A stretch of DNA of 64,000 nucleotides from Bradyrhizobium sp. OK095 (GTDB taxonomy: Bacteria > Pseudomonadota > Alphaproteobacteria > Rhizobiales > Xanthobacteraceae), in assembly GCF_900109945.1 (NCBI RefSeq), contig NZ_FOBX01000005.1:372001-436000 (forward strand), in the 5' to 3' direction. Numbering within the stretch: position 1 is the stretch's first letter; every line of letters starts with the position of its first letter. Made by a program: the position numbers and the translations under genes. The notes under the pieces are model-generated. The model made no database searches, was not told the origin of the DNA, and was given only the letters and a program-made list of their open reading frames with translations. Positions 53,371-62,968 of the stretch are shown one piece after another.

Positions 53371-55605
53371 GTGAACGTTCAAATCCACAACGAGCTAAAA
53401 TCCGACATCTGGGATATCGCAAACCGCCTTCGAGGCCCATATCGCCCGCCGCAATACAGGCTGGTTATGTTGCCGATGGTCGTTCTTCGCCGACTTGATT
53501 GCGTCCTTGAGCCGACTAAGGACGCCGTGCTGAAGCAATATAAGAAGCTGACCGCACAGAAGATGCCCAAGAATGCGATGGAGAGGCTGCTTGGAAAGGC
53601 GGCGGATCCCACGCGCCAGCACCCACTCTACAACACTAGCCCTTTCACCTTTGCGAAGCTGCTTGGTGATGCCGAAAACATAGCGCCGAACCTCGTATCT
53701 TATATCAACGGCTTCTCACCGACCGCCCGAGCGATCTTCGAGAAGTTCAAGTTCAACGACCAGATCGAAAAGCTTGATTCCAGCAACAGGCTTTTCACTA
53801 TCGTCAAGGCGATGGCGGATGTCGATTTGCACCCCGACCGCATCGACAATCTGCAGATGGGGTACCTGTTCGAGCATCTGGTGATGCGATTCAACGAACA
53901 GGCGAACGAGGAGGCCGGAGACCACTTCACTCCGCGCGAGGTAATCCGCCTCATGGCGAACCTCGTCTATACTGGCGAGAAGGACGTTTACCGTCCGGGC
54001 ATATACCGGACGATCTATGACCCGGCGTGCGGCACCGGCGGCATGTTGTCGGAATCCGAAAAGTTCATTCTCAACCAGAACAGCCAGGCCAATCTCGCCC
54101 TCTTCGGGCAGGAATATAATGACGAGTCTTGGGCTATCTGCTGCTCCGACATGCTCATCAAGGACGAGGACACGAGCAGCATTGTGCTTGGCGACACGTT
54201 GGGCGACGGCAAGACCCACGACGGTTTTCAGGGCAAACAGTTTCACTTTCTCTTGGCCAACCCGCCGTTTGGGGTAGAGTGGAAGGATCAGCAAAAAAAT
54301 GTCGAAAAGGAATACAGCGAACTGGGCTTTTCTGGCCGCTTCGGCGCGGGGCTGCCCGCCATCAACGATGGCTCGCTGCTGTTCTTGCAGCACATGATTT
54401 CTAAAATGCACGCCTATAGGGAGGGGCATGAAGACGCGGTCGGCTCCAAGATTGCCATCGTCTTCAATGGCTCGCCGCTCTTCTCGGGCGACGCTGGATC
54501 GGGGCCATCGAACATTCGCCGCTGGATTATAGAAAACGATTGGCTAGATGCCATCGTCGCCCTGCCGGACCAGCTTTTTTACAACACGGGCATCTTCACC
54601 TATGTCTGGCTTGTGACCAACCGCAAGGTGCGCGATCGGCGCGGCAAGGTTCAGTTGATCGACGGTACGCGCTTCTTCGAGCGCATGAAGAAGAGCCTGA
54701 ACAACAAGCGCAACGAAATCACCGAAGGTCAGATTCGACAGTTGACGCGCATCTACGGTAATTACAGCGATGGCGAAACTGCCGAGGTGTCCATTGACGG
54801 CACTCGTGAAACGCGCGTCGTCTCCCGTATCTTCGAGAACCGGGAGTTCGGCTTTCTCAAGGCTACGGTGGAGCGCCCCCTGCGCATGAACTTTGAGGCG
54901 ACGCTCGAGCGCATCGTCAGATTAGACGATCAGGCCGCATTTGCTAATCTCGCCACCAGTAAAAAGCGCAAGAACGAGGCGGCGGCAATGGCGGAAATCG
55001 AGGAAGGCCGCAAGCTGCAAGTCGCCATCCGAGCCACGCTCGCCAAGCTGCAAGGCAAGGGTCGGTACATGGATCGCGAGGCATTCGAGTCGGACCTCGA
55101 CAATGTGGCGAACGGAGTCGGCATCAAGCTATCCGCAACGATCAAGAAGGCGATTTGCGCCGCCCTGGGTGAGCGCGATCCTAACGCTAAAATCTGCCGC
55201 GACAGTAAGGGTAGGCCTGAGCCGGACAGCGATCTGCGCGATACGGAGAACGTCCCCCTGCCTGAGACTTTCGAGATGCCGAAGGCGTTTCTAGATGCTG
55301 CGAGCAAGAAGGAGAATGCCGCGCACAACGGGGCGTCACTACCTATGTTCTTCGGCCCGGATAAGCCAAACAAGTACCTTGTCGAGGCTATGACCCCCGC
55401 GATCGACGACTACATGGCGCGTGAAGTCTTGCCCCATGTGCCCGATGCGTGGGTGGACTACGATAAGACCAAGGTAGGCTACGAAATCCCCATCAATCGC
55501 CACTTCTACGTCTACAAGCCGCCTCGTCCGTTGGGTGAGATCGAAACAGATATCACTGCGTTGGAAGGCGAGATTGCTGGGCTATTGAAAGGGTTGGTCG
55601 AATGA
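53371..55605 (+). CDS. hsdM: type I restriction-modification system, DNA methyltransferase subunit
   Basis: A 744-residue HsdM that methylates adenine in the target site as part of the HsdM2S trimer. The N-terminal HsdM domain (ELKSDIWDIANRLRGPYRPP) precedes the N6-methylase core. The SAM motif is YDPACGTGGMLSESEKFI and the catalytic motif is LLANPPFGVEW. A C-terminal extension (LGERDPNAKICRDSKGRPEP) makes it longer than E. coli HsdM. The start is a GTG without a strong ribosome-binding site. Base and codon use (more A/T at third positions) differ from the flanking genes, a sign of transfer. It overlaps hsdS by four bases. Confidence 0.95.
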   Translation: MNVQIHNELKSDIWDIANRLRGPYRPPQYRLVMLPMVVLRRLDCVLEPTKDAVLKQYKKLTAQKMPKNAMERLLGKAADPTRQHPLYNTSPFTFAKLLGDAENIAPNLVSYINGFSPTARAIFEKFKFNDQIEKLDSSNRLFTIVKAMADVDLHPDRIDNLQMGYLFEHLVMRFNEQANEEAGDHFTPREVIRLMANLVYTGEKDVYRPGIYRTIYDPACGTGGMLSESEKFILNQNSQANLALFGQEYNDESWAICCSDMLIKDEDTSSIVLGDTLGDGKTHDGFQGKQFHFLLANPPFGVEWKDQQKNVEKEYSELGFSGRFGAGLPAINDGSLLFLQHMISKMHAYREGHEDAVGSKIAIVFNGSPLFSGDAGSGPSNIRRWIIENDWLDAIVALPDQLFYNTGIFTYVWLVTNRKVRDRRGKVQLIDGTRFFERMKKSLNNKRNEITEGQIRQLTRIYGNYSDGETAEVSIDGTRETRVVSRIFENREFGFLKATVERPLRMNFEATLERIVRLDDQAAFANLATSKKRKNEAAAMAEIEEGRKLQVAIRATLAKLQGKGRYMDREAFESDLDNVANGVGIKLSATIKKAICAALGERDPNAKICRDSKGRPEPDSDLRDTENVPLPETFEMPKAFLDAASKKENAAHNGASLPMFFGPDKPNKYLVEAMTPAIDDYMAREVLPHVPDAWVDYDKTKVGYEIPINRHFYVYKPPRPLGEIETDITALEGEIAGLLKGLVE

Positions 55606-56912
55606 GAGACCGGCTCGACGCGCAATGGTTGGATGACCTTCCATCGAATTGGACGGAGAAGCGCGCGGATTTTCTGTGCGATCCCTATCGCGTGACCGTA
55701 GATCCTGCGGATTTTGGTGACAATCTTGTTGCGCACTATTCCATCCCTCAAGTGCAGGACACAGGGGGGCCGCTGATCGAACCCGCGAGCGGTATCGATA
55801 GTTCGAAGCTCCTGATTGCCGCGCCGACTTTGCTCGTCTCGAAGCTCAATCCTCGTAAGAGAACCATTTGTATCGCCGAACCTCACCCTGATTACGTCAC
55901 GCTCGCATCGGGGGAATTTGTGGCAATTAACTCTGATCGAATAGACCGTCGGTATGCCTATTATCTATGGAGCAGCGAGAAAGTTACGGATCGCCTTTCA
56001 GCGATAGTCCAGTCTGCAACGCGCTCGCATCAGCGAGTGAACCCCGCAGACATACTAAAGCTACCTTGGAGGTGGCCCCCACTCGAAATCCAGCGGCGGA
56101 TTGTGCTGTTTCTGGATGAAAAGATCGCAAAGATTGATGCTCTAGTTGCAAAGAAGCGGACACTCTTGGGGCACTTCGCCGTAAAGCGTCAAGTCCTCAT
56201 CACCAATGCCGTCACAAAAGGGCTCAACCCCGACGCTCCCATGAAGCCTTCCGGCATCGACTGGCTGGGAGACATTCCCGCGCATTGGAAAGTGAAGCGG
56301 CTCTCTTTCGTCAGTTCCGTTATAGACTGTAAACACCGAACTCCTGAATACATTGACGACGGCATCCCGCTGGTCAGTACTTCGGAGATAAAGCCTTATT
56401 CAATCGACTATCTGACCAAGCGCCGAGTCAGCGAGGATGAGTTTACCATCATGTCTGATGGGGAGCGCCGGCCGAGAGTGGGCGATATCATTTACAGTCG
56501 GAACGCATCCGTCGGTTCTGCCGCGCGGGTTAGAGCCGACGAGCTACTTTGTTTGGGGCAAGATTTGTGTTTGATCCGACCAAGGGTCATATCCTCGAAC
56601 TTTCTGGAATACTTTCTCAACTCCGATGCGTGCTTGGAGCAACTAGCGCGGGAGCTTGTTGGCGCGACCTTCAAGCGGGTCAATGTAGATGTCATCAAGA
56701 AGTATTTTGTGGTGGTGCCCCCGGAGGACGAACAAGCCGAGATCGTTGACGCTTTGGACCGCGGCCAAAGCGAAGAGTGGGAGGCTGACGCGAAGGTGGC
56801 TCAGAGTGTAGGTCGCTTGGCTGAATACCGCGCGGCCCTTATAACCGCTGCCGTGACGGGAAAAATACAGTTAAACGTTACGCCGAAAGAGCCTGCTGTC
56901 GAAGAGGTTTAG
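55602..56912 (+). CDS. hsdS: type I restriction-modification system, specificity subunit
   Basis: A 436-residue HsdS with two target-recognition domains. The first is about residues 10-155 and ends in WRWPPLEIQRRIVLFLDEKI. A conserved helical spacer (AKIDALVAKKRTLLGHFAVK) follows. The second domain starts at GIDWLGDIPAHWKVKRLSFV. The last conserved region is VPPEDEQAEIVDALDRGQ and RLAEYRAALITAAVTGKI. The two domains set the two halves of the bipartite target; the sequence recognised cannot be read off. It starts inside the hsdM stop (ATGA) and ends one base before hsdR. Confidence 0.94.
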   Translation: MRDRLDAQWLDDLPSNWTEKRADFLCDPYRVTVDPADFGDNLVAHYSIPQVQDTGGPLIEPASGIDSSKLLIAAPTLLVSKLNPRKRTICIAEPHPDYVTLASGEFVAINSDRIDRRYAYYLWSSEKVTDRLSAIVQSATRSHQRVNPADILKLPWRWPPLEIQRRIVLFLDEKIAKIDALVAKKRTLLGHFAVKRQVLITNAVTKGLNPDAPMKPSGIDWLGDIPAHWKVKRLSFVSSVIDCKHRTPEYIDDGIPLVSTSEIKPYSIDYLTKRRVSEDEFTIMSDGERRPRVGDIIYSRNASVGSAARVRADELLCLGQDLCLIRPRVISSNFLEYFLNSDACLEQLARELVGATFKRVNVDVIKKYFVVVPPEDEQAEIVDALDRGQSEEWEADAKVAQSVGRLAEYRAALITAAVTGKIQLNVTPKEPAVEEV

Positions 56913-56913
56913 C

Positions 56914-59900
56914 ATGCCTGGACATATGGAGCGCCACTTCGAAGCTGCGATTGAGGTCGGACTCACTGGCCAAGGCGGCTATATGAAGCGAGCTCCCACC
57001 GCATATGACGAGGCGTTGGCGCTCTTTCCCAAAGATGTAACGGCCTTCCTCAAGGACAGTCAGGTCGCAAAATGGGAGCATCTTGAAGCGTTGCTTGGAG
57101 CCAGAACCGAAGCGACCGTGCTGGATAACCTCGCTAAGGAACTCGACATCAAGGGCACGCTGCACGTCCTGCGGCACGGCTTCAAGTGCTACGGCAAAAT
57201 CTTCCGGCTGGCTTTTTTTCGGCCCAATTCCCGCATGAACGCCGAAGCGACCGAAGCCTACGCCAAGAACCAACTGACCATCACTCGGCAGGTCGCTTTC
57301 ACCTCCGCAATGAAGAAGGCAGACGGCACGAACAGGCGCTGCATCATCGACGTGACGCTTGCCGTCAACGGTCTGCCTGTGGTGACGGCGGAACTGAAAA
57401 ACCCTCTGACGGGACAACGCGCGATGGATGCCGTGCAACAGTATATGGAGGATCGAGACGATCGCGATCTTCTGTTCGCCTTCAAGAAACGCGCGCTGGT
57501 GCATTTCGCGGTGGACCCCGACGAAGTCTGGATGACAACGCGTCTCAAGGGCAAGGAAACGGTTTTTCTGCCGTTCAACAGAGGCAACAATCGCGGCGCG
57601 GGCAATCCACCCGTCGAAAGCAACTGGAAGACACACTACCTTTGGGATGAGGTTCTGCAGGCCGACAGCCTCCTCGATATTCTGCAACGGTTCATGCATC
57701 TTGAGGTGAAGGAACGGCAGATAAAGAGCGACAAAGGCGTACGGAACATCCGTAAGGAAGCGACGGTCTTCCCGCGCTATCACCAGCTCGACGTAGTACG
57801 AAAGCTTGTGGCGCATGCGCGCCAGCATGGATCGGGACGCAATTATTTGATCCAGCATTCGGCGGGTTCGGGCAAGTCTAACTCCATTGCTTGGCTCGCC
57901 CATCGCCTCGCCAGTCTGCACGACGCCAACGACGAGAAGGTGTTTCATTCCGTCGTCGTCGTTACCGACCGGCGTGTGCTCGACCAGCAATTGCAGAACA
58001 CGATCTACCAGATCGAGCACAAAACCGGCGTGGTCGAAAAGATCGACGAGGACACGCAACAGCTTGTCCGCGCGCTATCAAACGGGACGCCCATCGTCAT
58101 CACTACAATCCAGAAGTTCCCCTTCATCTCTCAGGCGCTGTCCACGCTGGAAAAGAAGGGGACGGGCGTGAAGATCGACACGGCAGGCAAACGCTTCGCC
58201 GTGATCGTGGACGAGGCGCATTCCTCGCAAAGCGGCGATACCGCGACCACGCTGCGGGGGATGCTGAACAAGGACGGAATCGAAGCGGCGATTGCCGCGC
58301 AGCTTTCCGACGAGGAAGACGGTGACCTTTCGGAGGAAGCCAGAGCCGCCATTCTGCGGGACTCGCTCAAGCGGATACGCCAACCGAACTTGAGCTTCTT
58401 TGCCTTTACCGCGACGCCAAAATTCAAGACCAAGACACTGTTCGACGAACCGGGACCATCGGGCAAGTCGCCGTTCCACGAGTACACCATGAGGCAAGCC
58501 ATCGAAGAAGGCTTCATCATGGATGTGCTCCAGAATTACACGACCTACAAACGCTTCTTCGGACTCGTCAAGCAGGTGGAAGATGACCCCGAGGTGCCGC
58601 GTAAGCAAGCCGCGAAGGCGCTGACGCGCTACCTAGAGCTCCATCCTGTCAATATCGAGCAGGTGGTTTCGGTCATCGTTGAGCATTTCCGACTTTATGT
58701 CGTGCACGAACTTGGCGGCCGCGCCAAGGCTATGGTGGTGACCGGCTCGCGTCTCGCAGCTGTCAAATACAAGTTGGCATTTGACTACTATATCAAGGAT
58801 CGCGGCTATTCCGGCATTCGCTCACTGGTGGCTTTTTCCGGTACGGTGGAGGACCCAGACAGTCCTGGCTCGTCCTACACGGAAGTGTCGATGAATGGCG
58901 GGCTTGCCGAAAGCGAACTGCCCGAGACCTTCGATCGCGACGATTATCGCGTGCTTCTAGTGGCCGAGAAATATCAAACCGGATTCGATCAGCCGCTACT
59001 GCAGACTATGTATGTGGTCAAGCGCCTCGCAGGCGTGCAGGCGGTACAAACGCTGTCACGCCTTAACCGCATCGCTTCCGGCAAGGCACGAACCTTCGTA
59101 CTCGACTTCGCCAATGAGGAAGCCGACATCTACAAGGCATTCAAGCCTTACTACGAGACGACGCCGATTGGTGAAAACGCGGATCCGCACCAGCTGTCAG
59201 AACTGCAGCACAAGCTATTGGAATGGGCGATCTTCACACCTCAGGACGTGAACGCCTTCGCTGCGGTCTGGTATCAACACACGCGCGACCATTCCGCCTC
59301 GCAGCACAAGGTCATGAATTCTGTGCTCGATGCGGTGGTGCAGAGGTTCAAGGAGGAGGACGAGGGTGAGCAAGAGACCTTCCGGGGCCAACTCACAGCC
59401 TACCGCAACCTTTATGCATTTCTCTCGCAGGTCATCCCCTATCAGGACAGCGAGCTTGAGAAATTTTATGCCTTCGTTCGCAACTTGCTTTTGAAACTGC
59501 CGCCTCCCGGCGACGGGAAGGCATTCGTGCTGGATGATGAAGTTGCACTTCGCTACTTCCGACTCCAGCAAATGTCCGAGGGCTCGATTGACCTTGGCTA
59601 CGGACAGGCTGACCCGTTGAAGGGGCCAACGGATGTTGGCACCGCTGGTTTGGCGGAGGAGGGCGTTGCTTTGTCCGCATTGGTAGGCAAGCTCAACGAG
59701 CGTTTTGGCACGGACTTCATCGAAGCCGATCAATTGTTCTTCGACCAGATTCGTGCCAGCGCAGAAGGAGATGAGAAAATTGTTGAAGCGGCCAGAGCGA
59801 ACAACCTCGCTAACTTCTCGTCCTACCTCGAACGGATACTCGATGAGCTCTTTATCGACCGGATGGAAGGCAACGAAGAAATCTTTTCGCGGGTGATGAC

Positions 59901-59979
59901 CGATAAAGAGTTTCGATCTGTCGCCCATGAACACTTGGCTCGCGAGATATTCAAGCGGGCGAGAGAGAAAAACGACTAA
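56914..59979 (+). CDS. hsdR: type I restriction-modification system, endonuclease/translocase subunit
   Basis: A 1021-residue HsdR. The N-terminal PD-(D/E)xK nuclease has the Asp in CIIDVTLAVNGLPVV and the ELK in TAELKNPLTGQRA. The translocase motor has Walker A QHSAGSGKSNSIAW, the DEAH box VDEAHSSQSGDTAT, motif III FAFTATPKFKT, and YQTGFDQPLLQTMYVVKRLA with LSRLNRI near the end of the second RecA domain. A C-terminal helical domain follows. All key residues look intact, so the system is likely active. It begins one base after hsdS, completing an hsdMSR operon. Confidence 0.95.
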   Translation: MPGHMERHFEAAIEVGLTGQGGYMKRAPTAYDEALALFPKDVTAFLKDSQVAKWEHLEALLGARTEATVLDNLAKELDIKGTLHVLRHGFKCYGKIFRLAFFRPNSRMNAEATEAYAKNQLTITRQVAFTSAMKKADGTNRRCIIDVTLAVNGLPVVTAELKNPLTGQRAMDAVQQYMEDRDDRDLLFAFKKRALVHFAVDPDEVWMTTRLKGKETVFLPFNRGNNRGAGNPPVESNWKTHYLWDEVLQADSLLDILQRFMHLEVKERQIKSDKGVRNIRKEATVFPRYHQLDVVRKLVAHARQHGSGRNYLIQHSAGSGKSNSIAWLAHRLASLHDANDEKVFHSVVVVTDRRVLDQQLQNTIYQIEHKTGVVEKIDEDTQQLVRALSNGTPIVITTIQKFPFISQALSTLEKKGTGVKIDTAGKRFAVIVDEAHSSQSGDTATTLRGMLNKDGIEAAIAAQLSDEEDGDLSEEARAAILRDSLKRIRQPNLSFFAFTATPKFKTKTLFDEPGPSGKSPFHEYTMRQAIEEGFIMDVLQNYTTYKRFFGLVKQVEDDPEVPRKQAAKALTRYLELHPVNIEQVVSVIVEHFRLYVVHELGGRAKAMVVTGSRLAAVKYKLAFDYYIKDRGYSGIRSLVAFSGTVEDPDSPGSSYTEVSMNGGLAESELPETFDRDDYRVLLVAEKYQTGFDQPLLQTMYVVKRLAGVQAVQTLSRLNRIASGKARTFVLDFANEEADIYKAFKPYYETTPIGENADPHQLSELQHKLLEWAIFTPQDVNAFAAVWYQHTRDHSASQHKVMNSVLDAVVQRFKEEDEGEQETFRGQLTAYRNLYAFLSQVIPYQDSELEKFYAFVRNLLLKLPPPGDGKAFVLDDEVALRYFRLQQMSEGSIDLGYGQADPLKGPTDVGTAGLAEEGVALSALVGKLNERFGTDFIEADQLFFDQIRASAEGDEKIVEAARANNLANFSSYLERILDELFIDRMEGNEEIFSRVMTDKEFRSVAHEHLAREIFKRAREKND

Positions 59980-60440
59980 AGACGATTGGCGGGGGCTTTA
60001 CCGATCGCTTTCCCCGCAATGATGACATCGTGCCCCTGTTTTGCCCGACGAGTCAAACGACGCGCGGTGTCATCCGAAATCCGCCGACACTACGATCGCC
60101 GCTTATCTCTGCCGATCTCGGGAAACGTGACCGGAAACCAAGCGACGGTATCGGCAGTAATGCGCTCCAACGCCGATTCGGATCCGTCACCACCCGGCGT
60201 GCGTCGCTCTCCGAATTTTGCTCGCGGCATCAGATGCTTCGCCAGATGTAGAGTACGCCGCGCCGGCGGCAGCCGGCTACTGTGCATGGGGTTGTTTTCG
60301 TCATTTTTGTTGTCCGCATAGTGGATGGCCCTGGGGCCTTCGTGTCTGCGCCGGCCCCAGGCCGGGTCATCGCTCGCTGCTGCGATCCGAAAATGAGCTA
60401 TAGTCACCCGTCGTAAGGCCCCCGCCCAAGGATCTTCCGG
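59980..60440. other. intergenic region between hsdR and the LysR gene
   Basis: About 460 bases with no credible gene; the short open frames here lack any family signal. A 20-base segment at 60281-60300 (TGTGCATGGGGTTGTTTTCG) matches 33457-33476 with one change, pointing to a small dispersed repeat or the remnant of an element. GC rises again toward the LysR gene. No copy of the tRNA-Ser 3' end was found. Confidence 0.5.
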
Positions 60441-61394
60441 ATGACCGCCAAAATCGATCTCCTGACGCTGCAACTCTTCGTGGCGATCGTCGAGGAGCAG
60501 AGTATCGCCAAAGCGGCGGAGAAGAAGAACATCGCCGCGTCCGCGGTCAGCCGCCGCATCTCGGATATTGAGGACCTGTTCAAGGTCGAGCTGCTGCATC
60601 GCCATTCCAAAGGGATCGAGCCGACACCTGCCGGCTTCGCCCTGCTCGAGCACGCCCGCATCATCCTCGGAAACCTGAGCAAGCTCGAGACCGAGCTGAC
60701 CGGCTACAGGCAGGGCAAGCGCGGGCTGATCCGGGTCTGTGCCAACAAGTCCGCGATCCTCGAAGCCCTGGCGGACGAGCTCAGCCTGTTTCTGGAACGG
60801 CATCCGTTGGTGCGTATCGACCTCGAGGAGGATTTGAGCCCGGCGATCGTGCGCGCGGTGGTGGAGAACCGGGCCGACATCGGCATTTTCGGCGGCAACA
60901 TCGACGGGCAGGATCTGGAGTTGCTGTCCTATCGCAGCGACAGCCTGGTCGCGCTGGTCACGAGCGACCACCCGCTGGCGGGACGCAATAGCGTTCGCTT
61001 CCGCGAGCTGGTCGATTTCGACTTCGTCAGCCTGGAGAAGGGCAGCTCGATCGAGACGCTGTGCGTCAGGGCCGCGGCGGCGCTCGGGCAGCACATGAAG
61101 GTGCGCATCCGCGTCAGCAGTTTCGATGCGCTGTTCCGCGTCATCGATGCCAGGATGGGGGTCGGCATCGTGCCGCTCGAGATCGTAAGCGGCCGCTACG
61201 GCGTCGACAGCCTCGTCACCGTCCCGCTCGACGAGTCCTGGGCGCGACGCGACCTGGTCATGGGCGTGCGCGATTACAAATCGCTGCCTCCGGTCACGAA
61301 GTTGCTGGTGGACCATTTGCGGACCCATGACGATGCGCGTCACGTCACGAGCAGCGTCTCCGACCGGCTGACGGTCGTGCCAAGCGGGAGCTAG
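60441..61394 (+). CDS. LysR family transcriptional regulator
   Basis: A 317-residue LysR-type regulator. The winged helix-turn-helix (LQLFVAIVEEQSIAKAAEKK, NIAASAVSRRISDIEDLFKV) is followed by the effector-binding domain (GLIRVCANKSAILEALADEL, ENRADIGIFGGNIDGQDLEL, YRSDSLVALVTSDHPLAG, IDARMGVGIVPLEIV). It reads in the same direction as the leuC-like gene and lies 113 bases upstream of it, so it probably controls that set, although most LysR genes are divergent from their targets. The effector is unknown. Confidence 0.92.
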   Translation: MTAKIDLLTLQLFVAIVEEQSIAKAAEKKNIAASAVSRRISDIEDLFKVELLHRHSKGIEPTPAGFALLEHARIILGNLSKLETELTGYRQGKRGLIRVCANKSAILEALADELSLFLERHPLVRIDLEEDLSPAIVRAVVENRADIGIFGGNIDGQDLELLSYRSDSLVALVTSDHPLAGRNSVRFRELVDFDFVSLEKGSSIETLCVRAAAALGQHMKVRIRVSSFDALFRVIDARMGVGIVPLEIVSGRYGVDSLVTVPLDESWARRDLVMGVRDYKSLPPVTKLLVDHLRTHDDARHVTSSVSDRLTVVPSGS

Positions 61395-61397
61395 TAC

Positions 61398-61433
61398 GGC
61401 TCGGCGGCTGCGAGCCATCGCCGGCCGCGATGG
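61398..61433 (+). other. two small hairpins between the LysR and leuC-like genes
   Basis: GGCTCG / CGAGCC (61398-61416) and CCATCGC / GCGATGG (61415-61433) overlap slightly, directly after the LysR stop codon. They could be mutually exclusive folds or a weak terminator; no T run follows directly. Confidence 0.4.
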
Positions 61434-61507
61434 CGGGTTGCCCAACCGTCACTGCACATTTTTGGCGCGGACTTCTATCCTGCTTCCCAACAACGCTGAC
61501 GGTCGCC

Positions 61508-62968
61508 ATGATCGGCAGCAATACGGCACATCAGATGCCGGACAAGGGAGGACGGATCGTGGACAGGCGCGGTCGCACGCTGCTGGCCAAAATCTGGGAC
61601 CAGCATGTCATCGCAAATCTCAGCGATGATACCGATCTGCTGCATGTGGATCGCCATCTGCTGCATGATCTCGGCGGCTCCCGCGGCCTGATCGACCTCA
61701 AAAACCGCAACCTTCCGGTCCATAATCCCGAGCTGACCTTTGCAACGCCCGATCATGCGATTTCGACGGCGTCGGGCCGTGCCGGCACCATCAAGACCGG
61801 GTGGGAGCTGCTGGCGGCGTTGCGGACCGAGACATCGGCCAGCGGCATCCAGCTGTTCGACATCGACCAGCCTGGGCAGGGCATCGTCCATGTCATCGGC
61901 CCGGAGCTCGGCCTCAGTCTGCCCGGCTGCCTGATCGTCTGCGGCGATAGCCATACCTGCACCCATGGCGGGCTCGGCGCGCTCGCCTTCGGCATCGGCT
62001 CCAGCGAGCTGACGCATGTGCTGGCGACCCAGACCATCATCCAGCGCCGCCCCAAGACCATGCGCGTGACCTTCGACGGCCGGTTGCCGTTCGGTGTCAC
62101 GGCAAAAGATCTCATCCTCGCTTTGATCGGCCATGTCGGCGCCGCCGGTGGCACCGGCTATGCGGTCGAATATGCCGGCAGTGCGATCAGGGACATGCCG
62201 ATCGAAGGGCGGCTCACCATCTGCAACCTGTCGGTCGAGCTCGGCGCCAAGATGGGCCTGATCGCGCCGGATGACACGACGTTTGCATATGTCCAAGGCC
62301 GGCCCTACGCGCCGCAAGGCGCGATGTGGGACCGGGCCGTTGCGGCGTGGCGTTCGCTTCGGAGCGACAGCGACGCCATGTTCGATCGCGAGGTGTCGAT
62401 CGATGTCGGGGCCATCATCCCCCAGATCACCTGGGGCACCAGTCCCGAACATGTCCTTGGCGTCGATGGCCGCATCCCGGACCCCGCGGACATTGCCGAT
62501 CCGGCGCGCCGCGGCGCGATCGAGATCGCGCTCGACTATATGGGCCTGAAGCCGGGTGCGCCGATCGCCGGCACGAAGGTGGATTGGGTGTTCATCGGCT
62601 CCTGCACCAATAGCCGCCTCAGCGATCTCCGCGCCGCAGCCGAGGTCGCGCGTGGCCGCAAGGTTGCGCCGGGCGTGCGCGCCTGGGTCGTGCCGGGCTC
62701 GGAGACCGTCAAGCGCGATGCGGTAGCCGAGGGCCTCGACAAGATCTTCATCGACGCGGGCTTCGAATGGCGCGAGCCCGGATGCTCGATGTGCCTTGCC
62801 GCCAACGGCGAAACCGTGCCGCCCGGCCAGCGCTCGGTGTCGACCTCGAACCGGAATTTCATCGGCCGGCAAGGGCCGCGCGCCCGCACCCATCTGGCAA
62901 GTCCGGCCATGGCTGTCGCGGCGGCGGTGTCCGGCGCCATCGCCGACGTTCGAACGATGGAGCGCTAG
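61508..62968 (+). CDS. leuC: 3-isopropylmalate dehydratase large subunit-like protein (LeuC paralogue)
   Basis: A 486-residue aconitase-superfamily large subunit. The [4Fe-4S] ligands are visible as Cys in IVCGDSHTCTHGGLGA, VFIGSCTNSRLSDLR and EPGCSMCLAANGE. HDLGGSRGLIDL and LTFATPDHAISTA near the N-terminus fit the family, where this region is usually less divergent. The start at MIGSNTAHQ is not certain; an ATG at 61535 is possible. Substrate may be isopropylmalate or another malate derivative. It is followed directly by the small subunit with no gap. Confidence 0.85.
   Translation: MIGSNTAHQMPDKGGRIVDRRGRTLLAKIWDQHVIANLSDDTDLLHVDRHLLHDLGGSRGLIDLKNRNLPVHNPELTFATPDHAISTASGRAGTIKTGWELLAALRTETSASGIQLFDIDQPGQGIVHVIGPELGLSLPGCLIVCGDSHTCTHGGLGALAFGIGSSELTHVLATQTIIQRRPKTMRVTFDGRLPFGVTAKDLILALIGHVGAAGGTGYAVEYAGSAIRDMPIEGRLTICNLSVELGAKMGLIAPDDTTFAYVQGRPYAPQGAMWDRAVAAWRSLRSDSDAMFDREVSIDVGAIIPQITWGTSPEHVLGVDGRIPDPADIADPARRGAIEIALDYMGLKPGAPIAGTKVDWVFIGSCTNSRLSDLRAAAEVARGRKVAPGVRAWVVPGSETVKRDAVAEGLDKIFIDAGFEWREPGCSMCLAANGETVPPGQRSVSTSNRNFIGRQGPRARTHLASPAMAVAAAVSGAIADVRTMER

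Noticed and set aside
53132-59994. Possible attachment sites: CTCCGCCAAATCGTC at the tRNA end and GACGATTGGCGGGG after hsdR
   Set aside because: The two match only as inverted, imperfect sequences. Integrase attachment sites should be direct repeats, and no integrase is present.
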